Shown: in pieces, positions 43,231 to 51,583 of the stretch
Numbering within the stretch: position 1 is the stretch's first letter
Layout: the number at the start of each line of letters is the position of its first letter
Origin: Actinoplanes sp. NBRC 103695
Lineage (GTDB): Bacteria; Actinomycetota; Actinomycetes; Mycobacteriales; Micromonosporaceae
Direction of reading: 5' to 3'
Length of the DNA stretch: 64,000 bases
Assembly: GCF_030269485.1 (NCBI RefSeq)
Contig: NZ_BSTL01000031.1
Location: forward strand, 49,576 to 113,575
Made by a program: the position numbers and the translations under genes
Notes under the pieces: model-generated
Database searches by the model: none
Told to the model about the DNA's origin: nothing
The model's input: only the letters and a program-made list of their open reading frames with translations

Positions 43231-44064
43231 ATGCATCTCGCGCACGCCCGCATCGATGGTCACACCGTCCCCGTCGTCCGTTTCGACCAGGTCTGGCATG
43301 ACCTCCGGCCGCTGGCGGCAGCGATCACCCCGACGGTGCTGAGCCCGTACTTCCTGGGCGGCATCCGCGGCGCCGGGCTGCCGCCGATCGACGAGCCGTC
43401 CGTCTTCGGCCCGCCGCTCACCGGCATCGGCAAGATCGTCTGCATCGGGCTGAACTACGCCGACCACGCCGCCGAGACCGGCGCCACCCCGCCGCCCGAG
43501 CCGATCGTCTTCATGAAGGCGCCGGACACCGTGGTCGGCCCCGCCGACGACGTGCTCATCCCGCGCCGCTCGGCGAAGACCGACTACGAGGTCGAGCTCG
43601 CCGTCGTCATCGGCACGAAAGCCCGCTACCTGGCCTCGCCCGAGGACGCGGACGCGCACATCGCCGGTTACGCGGTCAGCAACGACGTCAGCGAGCGCGA
43701 GTTCCAGATCGAGCGCGGCGGGCAGTGGGACAAGGGCAAGAACTGCGAGACGTTCAACCCGTTCGGGCCGTGGATCGCCACGTCCGACGAGATCGCCGAC
43801 CCGCAGCGGCTGGGCGCGAGGCTCTGGGTCAACGGCGAGATCCGCCAGGACGGCACGACCCAGAACATGATCTTCGGCGTACGCCATCTCGTGCACTATC
43901 TGAGCCAGTTCATGACCCTCTACCCGGGCGACGTGATCAACACCGGCACGCCGGCCGGGGTGGCGATGGGCCGCGAGGGCCAGCCCTACCTGCGCGACGG
44001 CGACGTCGTCGAGCTGGAGATCGACGGCCTCGGCCGCCAGCGGCAGACATTCAGGGACGCGTGA
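43231..44064 (+). CDS. Fumarylacetoacetate-hydrolase-family protein, probable diketo-deoxy sugar acid hydrolase
   Basis: 277 residues. FAH-fold motifs: 'IVCIGLNYADHAAETG', 'IVFMKAPDTVVGPADD', the acidic metal ligands in 'KTDYEVELAVVIG', 'VSNDVSEREFQIERGG', and 'LYPGDVINTGTPAGVAMG'. The short length and 'WDKGKNCETFNPFGPW' resemble the 2,4-diketo-3-deoxy-L-fuconate hydrolase group, which splits the intermediate into pyruvate and lactate. The next genes (an SDR and an L-fucose-dehydrogenase-like AKR) support such a pathway. Exact substrate is inferred. First gene of the operon downstream of the FadR operator. Confidence 0.82.
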   Translation: MHLAHARIDGHTVPVVRFDQVWHDLRPLAAAITPTVLSPYFLGGIRGAGLPPIDEPSVFGPPLTGIGKIVCIGLNYADHAAETGATPPPEPIVFMKAPDTVVGPADDVLIPRRSAKTDYEVELAVVIGTKARYLASPEDADAHIAGYAVSNDVSEREFQIERGGQWDKGKNCETFNPFGPWIATSDEIADPQRLGARLWVNGEIRQDGTTQNMIFGVRHLVHYLSQFMTLYPGDVINTGTPAGVAMGREGQPYLRDGDVVELEIDGLGRQRQTFRDA

Positions 44065-44066
44065 CC

Positions 44067-44828
44067 ATGGCCGAGCTGAACGGTCTGCGGGCACTGGTGA
44101 CCGGCGGCGCCTCGGGCATCGGCCTGGCGATCGCCACCGCGTTCGCCGCGGAGGGCGCCCGCGTCGTCGTGCTCGACCGGTCCGAGGACCGGCCCTCGTC
44201 GCTGCCGGAGGCGATCGGCTTCGTCTCGGCCGATGTCACCGACGATGCCGGCGTACGCGCTGCCGTCAGCGCCGCGGCCGGCGAGCTCGGCGGGCTGGAC
44301 ATCCTGGTCAACAACGCGGGCATCGGGGCGCAGGGCAGCGTCGAGTCGGCCACCGACGACGAGTGGCGCAGCGTGCTGGACGTCAACGTGGTCGGCACCG
44401 CACGCGTGTCCCGGGCCGCCTGGCCGCACCTGCGCGAGTCGTCACACGCCGCCATCGTGAACACGTCGTCGATCGCGTCCACCGCCGGTCTCCCCCAGCG
44501 GGCGATCTACTCGGCCAGCAAGGGCGCGGTGTCGGCCCTGACCCGGGCGATGGCCGCCGACGGGATGCCCGACGGCATCCGGGTGAACGCCGTCAACCCC
44601 GGCACCGCGGACACGCCGTGGGTGGGCCGGCTGCTCGACTCGGCCGACGACCCGGCCGCCGAACGCGCGGCGCTCGAGGCCCGCCAGCCGCACGGCCGCC
44701 TGGTCGCGGCCGACGAGGTGGCACACGCCGCGGTCTACCTGGCGTCGCCCCGGGCCGGCTCGACCACGGGCACGGAGATCGCGGTCGACGGCGGCATGGC
44801 CGGCCTGCGCCTCCGCCCCCGGTCCTGA
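44067..44828 (+). CDS. SDR dehydrogenase of sugar-acid catabolism
   Basis: 253 residues; ATG 44067 preferred (AGGGA nine bases upstream), GTG 44061 overlapping the previous stop is an alternative. Classical SDR: 'ALVTGGASGIGLAIATAFA', 'LDILVNNAGIGAQG', catalytic Ser in 'VNTSSIASTAG', and 'YSASKGAVSALT' with Tyr and Lys, then 'RVNAVNPGTADTPWV'. Members beside FAH hydrolases oxidise 2-keto-3-deoxy-fuconate-type acids to the 2,4-diketo form. That order of steps fits the neighbouring gene products. Followed by a repeated leader sequence and the AKR gene. Confidence 0.85.
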   Translation: MAELNGLRALVTGGASGIGLAIATAFAAEGARVVVLDRSEDRPSSLPEAIGFVSADVTDDAGVRAAVSAAAGELGGLDILVNNAGIGAQGSVESATDDEWRSVLDVNVVGTARVSRAAWPHLRESSHAAIVNTSSIASTAGLPQRAIYSASKGAVSALTRAMAADGMPDGIRVNAVNPGTADTPWVGRLLDSADDPAAERAALEARQPHGRLVAADEVAHAAVYLASPRAGSTTGTEIAVDGGMAGLRLRPRS

Positions 44829-44830
44829 CC

Positions 44831-44914
44831 GCGCTTCCTATGTGTAAGCAGAGCAAAGTGCGGCTGTGTAAGCAGAGCAAAGTGCGGCGCTTCCTATAGG
44901 TAAGCAGAGCAAAG
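44831..44914 (+). repeat. Three-copy direct repeat in the leader of the AKR gene
   Basis: The 15-mer GTAAGCAGAGCAAAG occurs at 44844-44858, 44868-44882 and 44900-44914, and GCGCTTCCTAT occurs at 44831-44841 and 44887-44897. The last copy runs into the ribosome site (AAAGGAG) of the gene starting at 44926. The unit is AT-richer than its surroundings and lies in the 97-bp gap after the SDR stop. Confidence 0.9.
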
Positions 44915-44925
44915 GAGCGATCCCG

Positions 44926-45876
44926 ATGAAGTCCCGGACCATCAGAGGCATCTCCGTCTCGGAGCTCGGCTTCGGCGGCGCGTCGGTCGGCAACCTGCAT
45001 CGCGAGACCGGCGACCAGGTGGCGCACGACGCGGTCGACGCGGCCTGGGACGGCGGCGTGCGGTACTTCGACACCGCGCCGCACTACGGGCTCGGGCTGT
45101 CCGAGCGGCGGCTGGGCGAGGCGCTCGCCAAACGGCCGCGAGACGAGTACGCGGTGTCCACCAAGGTCGGCCGGCTGCTGGTGCCGAACCCCCACGCGGG
45201 CGGCGGCACCGATCTGGGCACGGGCGGCTTCGAGGTCCCGGACGACGTGGTGCGGCAGTGGGACTTCAGCCGCGACGGCGTCCGCCGCAGCCTGGACGAC
45301 AGCCTGGCCCGGCTGGGCCTGGACCGGATCGACATCCTCTTCGTGCACGACCCGGACGACTTCGTCGACCAGGTGATCGCCGAGGCCATCCCGGCGCTGG
45401 TCGAGCTGCGCGAGCAGGGCGTGATCGGGGCGATCGGCGCCGGCATGAACCAGTGGGAGGCGCCGCTGCGGATGGTCCGCGAGACGGACATCGACGTGAT
45501 CATGCTGGCCGGCCGCTGGACGCTGCTGGACCGGTCGGGCGCGCCCTTGCTCGAAGCGGCCGCGGAGAGGAACGTGTCCATCGTGGATGCGGCGCCGTTC
45601 AACTCGGGTCTGCTCGCCAAGGACCGGCCGCCGCAGGGCGCCCTGTTCAACTACGCGCCGGCGCCGCCCGAGCTGATGGCCCGGGCCGACGAGCTGGCCG
45701 ACCTCTGCGAGAGCGACGGCGTGACGCTGCCGGCCGCCGCGCTGCAGTTCCCGTTGCGCAGCCCGCAGGTCAAGGCGGTGGTGTGCGGCATGCGCACGGC
45801 GGAACAGGTGAGATCCACGCTGGCGCGGCTGGCGGCGCCGATCGGCGACCAGACCTGGGCGGCCCTCGATGGGTGA
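44926..45876 (+). CDS. Aldo/keto reductase, L-fucose/D-arabinose dehydrogenase type
   Basis: 316 residues, ATG 44926 after AAAGGAG. AKR features: 'VSELGFGGASVGNL', 'GVRYFDTAPHYGLGLSERRL' (Asp, Tyr), 'YAVSTKVGRLLVPNP' (Lys) and 'DILFVHDPDDFVDQ' (His). The long insert after the lysine and the C-terminal 'VVCGMRTAEQVRSTLARL' are typical of the L-fucose (and pyridoxal 4-) dehydrogenase subgroup. Such enzymes oxidise L-fucose and often D-arabinose to the lactone, the first step of the non-phosphorylative route. It overlaps the LarA-like gene by 8 nt. Confidence 0.82.
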   Translation: MKSRTIRGISVSELGFGGASVGNLHRETGDQVAHDAVDAAWDGGVRYFDTAPHYGLGLSERRLGEALAKRPRDEYAVSTKVGRLLVPNPHAGGGTDLGTGGFEVPDDVVRQWDFSRDGVRRSLDDSLARLGLDRIDILFVHDPDDFVDQVIAEAIPALVELREQGVIGAIGAGMNQWEAPLRMVRETDIDVIMLAGRWTLLDRSGAPLLEAAAERNVSIVDAAPFNSGLLAKDRPPQGALFNYAPAPPELMARADELADLCESDGVTLPAAALQFPLRSPQVKAVVCGMRTAEQVRSTLARLAAPIGDQTWAALDG

Positions 45877-47128
45877 GATCAGGCTCGCGTACGGAAGAAC
45901 CGGTCTGACCGTCGACCTGCCCACCGAGCGCACCACCGTGATCAGCCCGGCCGACCACCCGGCCGCCGCCGACCCGATGGCCGTGCTGGCCGGCGCGCTG
46001 CGCAAGCCGGTGGCCGGTCCCCCGCTGCGCGAACGTATAAGACCGGGCCAGTCGGTGGCGGTGTCGATGTGCGACCTGACCCGCCCGCAGCCCCGGCGCG
46101 AGATGGTGACCGCGCTGCTGGACGAGCTGGCCGGGATCGTCGACCGGGACGCGGTCACCCTGCTGGTGGCGACCGGCACGCATCGCGGCAACACCGAGCC
46201 GGAGCTGCGCGAGATGCTCGGCGACCTGGCCGGCACGATGCGCGTGATCAACCACGACGCCCGCGACCCGTCCCAGACCCGATGGGTCGGCGAGTTCGGC
46301 GCCGGTGTCCCGGTCCGGCTCAACAAACACTGGCTGGACGCCGACGTCAAGATCACCACCGGGTTCGTGGAGCCGCACTTCTTCGCCGGCTTCAGCGGCG
46401 GCCCCAAGCTGGTGGCGCCCGGGCTGGCCGCCCTGGAGACCGTGCTCACCCTGCATGACGCGCGGCGGATCGGCGACGCCAAGGCGATCTGGGGCGTGTG
46501 CGAGGGCAACCCCGTTCACGACGACGTACGCGCGATTGCGGCGGGCACCGGCGTCGACTACGCGTTCGACGTGGTGCTCAACAGCGAGCAGCGCATCGTG
46601 GCCGCGTACGGCGGCGACATCGGGCCGATGCACGAGGCCGTGCGGGAGCGGGTGCGGGAGATCTCGATGCGCCCGGTCGACGGCCTGTTCGACGTGGTGG
46701 TGACCACGAACTCCGGCTTCCCGCTGGACCAGAACCTCTACCAGGCGGTGAAGGGCATGTCCGCGGCGATGACCGTGGTGAGGCCCGGCGGCCTGATCAT
46801 CTGCGCCGCGGCGTGCCAGGACGGCTTCCCGGACCACGGCTCGTTCCGTGCGGTCCTGGCCTCCGCGCCGACCCCGCAGGCCCTGCTCGCCGACATCTCG
46901 GCCCGCGAGCGGACGGTTCCCGACCAGTGGCAGGTGCAGATCCTGGCGCGGATCCTCTGCCACGCCCGCGTCGGCGTGCACACGGACGGCCTCACCGACG
47001 CGGACCTGCGCACCGCGCATCTCTACGCCGTACCGGACATCGCCTCCGCCGTGGCCGCCGAGGGCCCGGACGCCCGCATCTGTGTGCTGCCGGAAGGACC
47101 GCAGACGATCCCCTACATCCGTTGCTAG
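45869..47128 (+). CDS. LarA-like nickel-pincer racemase family protein (DUF2088)
   Basis: 419 residues. LarA-type features: 'VAVSMCDLTRPQPRREM', 'TLLVATGTHRGNTEPELREM' (substrate-site His), 'GFVEPHFFAGFSGGPKLVAP' in which His and Lys align with the residues that hold the nickel pincer cofactor, and 'NSGFPLDQNLYQAVKGM'. In lactate metabolism LarA interconverts L- and D-lactate; homologues racemise or epimerise other 2-hydroxy acids. In this operon lactate would be a product of the FAH hydrolase, which would explain its presence. The cofactor biosynthesis genes larB/C/E are not in the window. Confidence 0.8.
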   Translation: MGEIRLAYGRTGLTVDLPTERTTVISPADHPAAADPMAVLAGALRKPVAGPPLRERIRPGQSVAVSMCDLTRPQPRREMVTALLDELAGIVDRDAVTLLVATGTHRGNTEPELREMLGDLAGTMRVINHDARDPSQTRWVGEFGAGVPVRLNKHWLDADVKITTGFVEPHFFAGFSGGPKLVAPGLAALETVLTLHDARRIGDAKAIWGVCEGNPVHDDVRAIAAGTGVDYAFDVVLNSEQRIVAAYGGDIGPMHEAVRERVREISMRPVDGLFDVVVTTNSGFPLDQNLYQAVKGMSAAMTVVRPGGLIICAAACQDGFPDHGSFRAVLASAPTPQALLADISARERTVPDQWQVQILARILCHARVGVHTDGLTDADLRTAHLYAVPDIASAVAAEGPDARICVLPEGPQTIPYIRC

Positions 47129-47141
47129 GAGACTGGTCCAG

Positions 47142-48122
47142 GTGAGCGACGATCTGCGGGGGATCACCTGGGACCACCCACGGGGGTACGCGCCGCTGCG
47201 TGCCTTCGGTGGCGGGGTCTCCTGGGACGTGCGGCCGGTGGAGGACTTCGAGGCCCGGCCGCTGCGTGAGCTCGCGGCAGGCTACGACCTGATGGTGATC
47301 GACCACCCCGGGCTGGGCGCGGCGATCGCGGACGGCGCGCTGCTGGCGCTGAACGAGCTGTTCGCGCCCTCCGAGCTGGCCCGGTGGCGGACCGCGACGG
47401 TGGGGCGGACCTGGGAGAGCTACACGATGGGCGGCCGGCAGTGGGCGCTGCCGATCGACGCGTCCACCCAGGTGTCCGTCTACCGGCCGGACCGGGTGGA
47501 CCGGGTGCCGGAACGCTGGGCGGACGTGGCGGGCGCGGTGCGGACGGTGCCGAGCGCGCTCTGCCTGGGCGGGCCGCACGCGATGCTCATGTGGCTGTCG
47601 ATGCGGCGTGACGCCGACGCGTTGCGGCTGCTCCGCGACCTGTGGCCGCACGTCGACCGGGCGGTGTCGCTGGGCGGCCCGATCGCGATCCACGACGCGC
47701 TGGACGCCGGGGCGATCGCCTACTGCCCGCTCGCCTACCAGTACGTCGGCTACTCCCACCTGGCCTGGGCCAACGCCCCCGACGTGCGCGGTGTGCTCGG
47801 CGGCGGCGGCCTGGCCGTCTCGGCGGCGACCCGGAACTCCGACGCCTTACGCACCTGGGTCCGTGCTTTTCTCGCTCCGGATGTGCAGACCGGGCTCGTG
47901 CCCGAGAATGGCGGGCAACCGGCCGTCGCCGCGTACTGGAAAGGAAGGTCCACCACCCGCTCCCTGCGGGAGGCGCTGATCCGGCCGCGGGGCCGGGGCT
48001 GGATCGCGGTCCAGCAGCAGGGGTCGGAGATCGTTCGCGAGGCGGTCATCGCCGGCCTGGACGCGGAGAAGGCGGCCGCCGAGCTTGCCCGTCTGCTGAC
48101 GGAGACCCATGATCGACTTTGA
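47142..48122 (+). CDS. Solute-binding-protein-like protein without a signal peptide
   Basis: 326 residues from GTG 47142 (CTAGGAG site nine bases upstream). It has the fold signature of family 1 extracellular sugar-binding proteins ('YDLMVIDHPGLGAAIADGAL', 'QWALPIDASTQVSVYRPD', 'AFLAPDVQTGLVPENGGQP'), but no signal peptide or lipobox, and no ABC permease or ATPase gene is near. So it is probably cytoplasmic, perhaps a sensor or sugar-acid carrier. Alternatively the true start is lost. Codon 236 is TTA (47847-47849), rare in this region. No other start upstream gives a leader. Confidence 0.7.
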   Translation: MSDDLRGITWDHPRGYAPLRAFGGGVSWDVRPVEDFEARPLRELAAGYDLMVIDHPGLGAAIADGALLALNELFAPSELARWRTATVGRTWESYTMGGRQWALPIDASTQVSVYRPDRVDRVPERWADVAGAVRTVPSALCLGGPHAMLMWLSMRRDADALRLLRDLWPHVDRAVSLGGPIAIHDALDAGAIAYCPLAYQYVGYSHLAWANAPDVRGVLGGGGLAVSAATRNSDALRTWVRAFLAPDVQTGLVPENGGQPAVAAYWKGRSTTRSLREALIRPRGRGWIAVQQQGSEIVREAVIAGLDAEKAAAELARLLTETHDRL

Positions 48123-48146
48123 CCCGTTCGCCACTCTCACCAGGAG

Positions 48147-49019
48147 ATGACATTGCTGGTCGTCAGGTACCAGGTCCGCGGTCAGACCTTCGTCGGGGTA
48201 CGCACCGACGACGGCGCCATCCATCGCTCGGACGCCACGTCCCTGGCCTCCCTTCTCGCCGGCGACTTCCGGTCGTCCGTCGAGCAGGCCGCCGGCGGTC
48301 CCGTGGAGACCGGCGAGGTGCGCCTGCTCCCGCCGGTGGACGGTCGCACCGAGGTCTGGGCGGCCGGCGTCACCTACGAGCGCTCCAGCGAGGCGCGGCA
48401 GGAGGAGAGCGAGGTCGCCGACGTGTACGCCCGGGTCTACGGCGCCGACCGGCCCGAGCTGTTCTTCAAGAGCGTGGCCTGGCGGGTGGCCGGCGACGGC
48501 GACCCGATCGGCATCCGCACCGACTCGGCGGTCGACGTGCCCGAGCCCGAACTGGCCGTGGTGGTGGCCGCGGACGGCACGATCGTCGGCTACACGGTGT
48601 GCGACGACGTGTCCTCCCGGTCGATCGAGGGCGAGAACCCGCTCTACCTCCCGCAGGCCAAGGTCTACGCGGGTGCGTGCGCGCTCGGTCCGGGCATCCG
48701 CCCGGCGTGGGAGGTCTCCGACGCGTACGACCTGAGTATCGCGGCCGTCGTCACCCGCGGCGGCGAGGCGGTCTGGTCGGCGGAGGCGTCCACGAAGATG
48801 CTGCACCGGCGCCTCGACGACCTGGTCGAATACCTGTTCCGTCAGTACGACCTGCCGGAGGGCGCGATCCTCAGCACCGGCACCGGGATCGTCCCGGAGC
48901 TCGACTTCACGTTGACCGCCGGCGACACGGTGGCGATCACCGTGGGTGAGGTCGGCACCCTCACCAACCCGGTCGTGGACGCGTCGTCGTTGATCCCTAC
49001 CTCCGGAGGTCCGCAGTGA
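48147..49019 (+). CDS. FAH-family 2-keto-3-deoxy-pentonate dehydratase-like protein
   Basis: 290 residues; the start at ATG 48147 touches its AGGAG, so TTG 48153 may be the real start. Motifs 'VWAAGVTYERSSEARQEE', 'PELFFKSVAWRVAGDGDP', 'PEPELAVVVAADGTIVGYT' and 'RSIEGENPLYLPQAKVYAG' match the AraD1/KdaD group, which dehydrates 2-keto-3-deoxy-arabinonate to 2,5-dioxopentanoate. The aldehyde dehydrogenase that would take the product follows with a 4-nt overlap, which strongly supports this role. It is a different FAH subgroup from the hydrolase at 43231. Confidence 0.85.
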   Translation: MTLLVVRYQVRGQTFVGVRTDDGAIHRSDATSLASLLAGDFRSSVEQAAGGPVETGEVRLLPPVDGRTEVWAAGVTYERSSEARQEESEVADVYARVYGADRPELFFKSVAWRVAGDGDPIGIRTDSAVDVPEPELAVVVAADGTIVGYTVCDDVSSRSIEGENPLYLPQAKVYAGACALGPGIRPAWEVSDAYDLSIAAVVTRGGEAVWSAEASTKMLHRRLDDLVEYLFRQYDLPEGAILSTGTGIVPELDFTLTAGDTVAITVGEVGTLTNPVVDASSLIPTSGGPQ

Positions 49020-50485
49020 GCATCCAGGGCATCGATCCGCGCACCGGCTCCCCCGTCGGCGCCCCCGTGCCGGTCACTCCCCCCGAGCCCCTGCTGGCCG
49101 CCGCCGCCGGCGCCTTCGGCGTCTTCAAGGCCACCACTCCCGGGGTACGCGCCGAGCTGCTGACCCTCCTCGCGGATCGGCTGGACGCGGCCGCCTCGTC
49201 GCTGGTGCCGTTGGCGGTGGCCGAGTCCGGGCTGCCCGAGGCCCGGCTGACCGGCGAGCTGGCCCGCACCAGCGCCCAGTTGCGCCTGTTCGCCTCGGTG
49301 GTGACCGAGGGCGCCTACCTGGAGGCGATCCTCGAGGACGCCGACCCGTCCGCCACACCGCCGCGCCCGGTGCTGGCCCGCTGGCTGGAGCCGGTCGGCC
49401 CGGTCCTGGTGTACGCGGCCAGCAACTTCCCGTTCGCGTTCAGCGTGCTCGGCGGCGACACCGCGTCGGCCCTGGCGACAGGCGCTCCGGTGCTGGTCAA
49501 GGCGCACGGCTCGCATCCGGGCCTGTCCGCCGCGGTGGCCGCGCTGGCGTCGGCGGCGGTGGCCGACGCCGGGCTGCCCGCCGGGGTGTTCGGCATCGTC
49601 TTCGGCGACGACGAGGGCGTGACCGCGCTGAAGGACCCCCGGGTCAAGGCGGCCGGCTTCACCGGGTCCACGACGGGCGGCCGGTTCCTCTTCGACGTGG
49701 CTTCGTCACGTTCCGACCCGATCCCGTTCTTCGGCGAGCTGGGCAGCATCAATCCCGCCGTGGTGACGCCCGCCGCGGTGGCCGCCCGCCCGGACGAGAT
49801 CGTGTCCGGCTTCGTCGGCTCCTTCACGCTGGGCGCCGGCCAGTTCTGCACCAAGCCCGGCCTGCTCTTCCTGCCCGCCGGGCACGGGCTCTCCTTCGGA
49901 CCGGCGGTGGCCGCCGTGGCCCCGGCGCCGATGCTGAACGCCCGCATCGCCGACCAGCTGGCCTCCGGCCTCACCGACCTGTCGTCCCACCCCGGCGTCG
50001 CGGAGGTGGCCTCCGGCCCGGACGCTCCCGCCGAGGGTTCCTGGGCGTCCCCCCGGCTCTTCATCACGTCCACCGACGCCTTCGACCCCTCGCTGACCGA
50101 GGAGCACTTCGGCCCCGCCGCGCTCATCGTCGAGTACCAGGACGAGAACGACCTGTTCGCCGCCCTGTCCACGATCGAGGGTTCCCTGACCGCGACGGTG
50201 CACGGCGAACCCGGCGACCCGTTCCCGGTGGCACGCCTGCTGTCGGTCCTGTCCGACCGGGCCGGCCGTGTCGTCTGGAACGGCTGGCCCACCGGCGTGG
50301 CCGTCTCCTGGGCGATGAGCCACGGCGGCCCGTGGCCGTCCACCACGAACTCGGCGCACACGTCGGTCGGCGCGACCGCGATCCGCCGCTGGCTGCGCCC
50401 GGTGACCTTCCAGTCGATGCCCGACGACCTGCTCCCGCCCGCGTTGCAGGCCGCCAACCCGTGGAAGATCCCCCGCCGCGAGTGA
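49016..50485 (+). CDS. NADP-dependent 2,5-dioxopentanoate (ketoglutarate semialdehyde) dehydrogenase
   Basis: 489 residues from GTG 49016, with GGAGG six bases upstream and a GTGA overlap. Aldehyde dehydrogenase motifs: 'VYAASNFPFAFSVLGGDTAS', 'VKAHGSHPGLS', 'FTGSTTGGRFLFD', the general-base Glu in 'PFFGELGSINPAVVTP' and the nucleophile Cys in 'FTLGAGQFCTKPGLLF'. This is the subgroup that oxidises 2-oxoglutarate semialdehyde to 2-oxoglutarate at the end of non-phosphorylative pentose or hexaric acid routes. It is the last gene of the catabolic operon; the next gene starts 114 bp later. Confidence 0.9.
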   Translation: MSIQGIDPRTGSPVGAPVPVTPPEPLLAAAAGAFGVFKATTPGVRAELLTLLADRLDAAASSLVPLAVAESGLPEARLTGELARTSAQLRLFASVVTEGAYLEAILEDADPSATPPRPVLARWLEPVGPVLVYAASNFPFAFSVLGGDTASALATGAPVLVKAHGSHPGLSAAVAALASAAVADAGLPAGVFGIVFGDDEGVTALKDPRVKAAGFTGSTTGGRFLFDVASSRSDPIPFFGELGSINPAVVTPAAVAARPDEIVSGFVGSFTLGAGQFCTKPGLLFLPAGHGLSFGPAVAAVAPAPMLNARIADQLASGLTDLSSHPGVAEVASGPDAPAEGSWASPRLFITSTDAFDPSLTEEHFGPAALIVEYQDENDLFAALSTIEGSLTATVHGEPGDPFPVARLLSVLSDRAGRVVWNGWPTGVAVSWAMSHGGPWPSTTNSAHTSVGATAIRRWLRPVTFQSMPDDLLPPALQAANPWKIPRRE

Positions 50486-50599
50486 TTGCCCCTTCGCGCA
50501 AGATCTGCTGCCCCCGCTCGGACCCGCTCGTCAATGTCCCGTCGGCGATGTGTCGACGAGGATCGGCCTGCTGTGTTCGTCCGAGCTACGGGGGTGCGG

Positions 50600-51583
50600 A
50601 TGAAAGCAACAACCGAGGACCACGACCCGGAACGCCGTTCGTCGCCCGCACCACACCGCACCGACGAACAGGCAACCGACTCACCGGGCGAGGCCCGCCG
50701 CGCACCGGCCGCGCGGCCCTTCAGCGTGGGCACGGCCCAGCGCCTCCAGTCCGCCGCAGGCAACCGAGCCCTCTCCGGCATGATCGCCCAGCGCCGCGCA
50801 CCCGCAACAGCCGCCGGCCCGGCCACCGCTCCCCCAACGCCCGCCGGCCCGGCCACCGACACGGCGACGGCAGCCCCCGCCGGCGAGCAGTCCGCCGATC
50901 TCGTTCACGGGACGGACACGGCGAGAACGAACGTTCTTTCCTCCACTGGGGACGCCGCGCCGGCGACGCCGGTCCAGCGCTTCTCGCGCCCTCCCGCGGC
51001 CTCGACGCCCAAGTTCAACACCCTCAAGTCCGACGTAGCCGGTAAGCAGAAGACTCTCGCCGCGCATCCCCCACCCGCGTCGAAGGCCAACGCCGCCCAA
51101 GCCGCCGCGAAACCACCCGCCGATGACAAGCAGGCGCAGGGTAAGGCGGCGAACGCGGAGAAGATGAACGCCGCCCAACCAGGCGCGTTCGACAAGGCCG
51201 CGTTCATCGCCGCGGTCAACAAAGCCATCGCCGACCAGGCACCCAAGAACCTCGACGAGGCCGACAACTTCGGCGACTCCGGCAAAGCCGACGCCGTCAA
51301 AGGCCAGGTCCAGGGCAAGGTCGGCCAAGGCAAAGAACAATCCGCCAAACAGATCGAGACCACCACCAAAGCCGCCCCCGACACCGCCGCCGCCAAAGAA
51401 AAACCGGTCACCCCCCCTCACCCAGGAACCCGCACCCGGCAACCCCGGCACCCCCAACCCCGCCAACGCGATACCCGACAAGGCCCCCGCGGCCGCGACG
51501 GATTTCTCGGCCGGCCCGGCGCAGGTCGACCAGCAGATGACCGACGCCCAAGTCACCGAGGAACAGCTGGCCAAGTCGAATGA
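50600..51583 (+). CDS. N-terminal part of a frameshifted modular toxin-like (eCIS-associated type) protein
   Basis: Starts at ATG 50600 (GGGGG five bases upstream). After a charged start it has 'RLQSAAGNRALSGMIAQRR', a short motif common at the N-terminus of DUF4157/eCIS-associated and related modular secreted proteins, then a long disordered Pro/Ala-rich stretch and helical Lys/Ala/Gln-rich sequence. At 51411-51417 a run of seven Cs shifts the frame: removing one C joins it in frame to the open frame that contains the 51537 ORF ('VTP' to 'LTQEPAPG') and gives one 1251-residue protein. As written, the frame ends at 51583 after about 55 unrelated residues. Either a sequencing error, a phase-variable tract or a true break. 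Confidence 0.7.
   Translation: MKATTEDHDPERRSSPAPHRTDEQATDSPGEARRAPAARPFSVGTAQRLQSAAGNRALSGMIAQRRAPATAAGPATAPPTPAGPATDTATAAPAGEQSADLVHGTDTARTNVLSSTGDAAPATPVQRFSRPPAASTPKFNTLKSDVAGKQKTLAAHPPPASKANAAQAAAKPPADDKQAQGKAANAEKMNAAQPGAFDKAAFIAAVNKAIADQAPKNLDEADNFGDSGKADAVKGQVQGKVGQGKEQSAKQIETTTKAAPDTAAAKEKPVTPPHPGTRTRQPRHPQPRQRDTRQGPRGRDGFLGRPGAGRPADDRRPSHRGTAGQVE

Noticed and set aside
44831..44914. Possible CRISPR or small ORF in the leader repeats
   Set aside because: Only three 15-bp copies at uneven spacing with near-identical intervals; no cas genes in the window.
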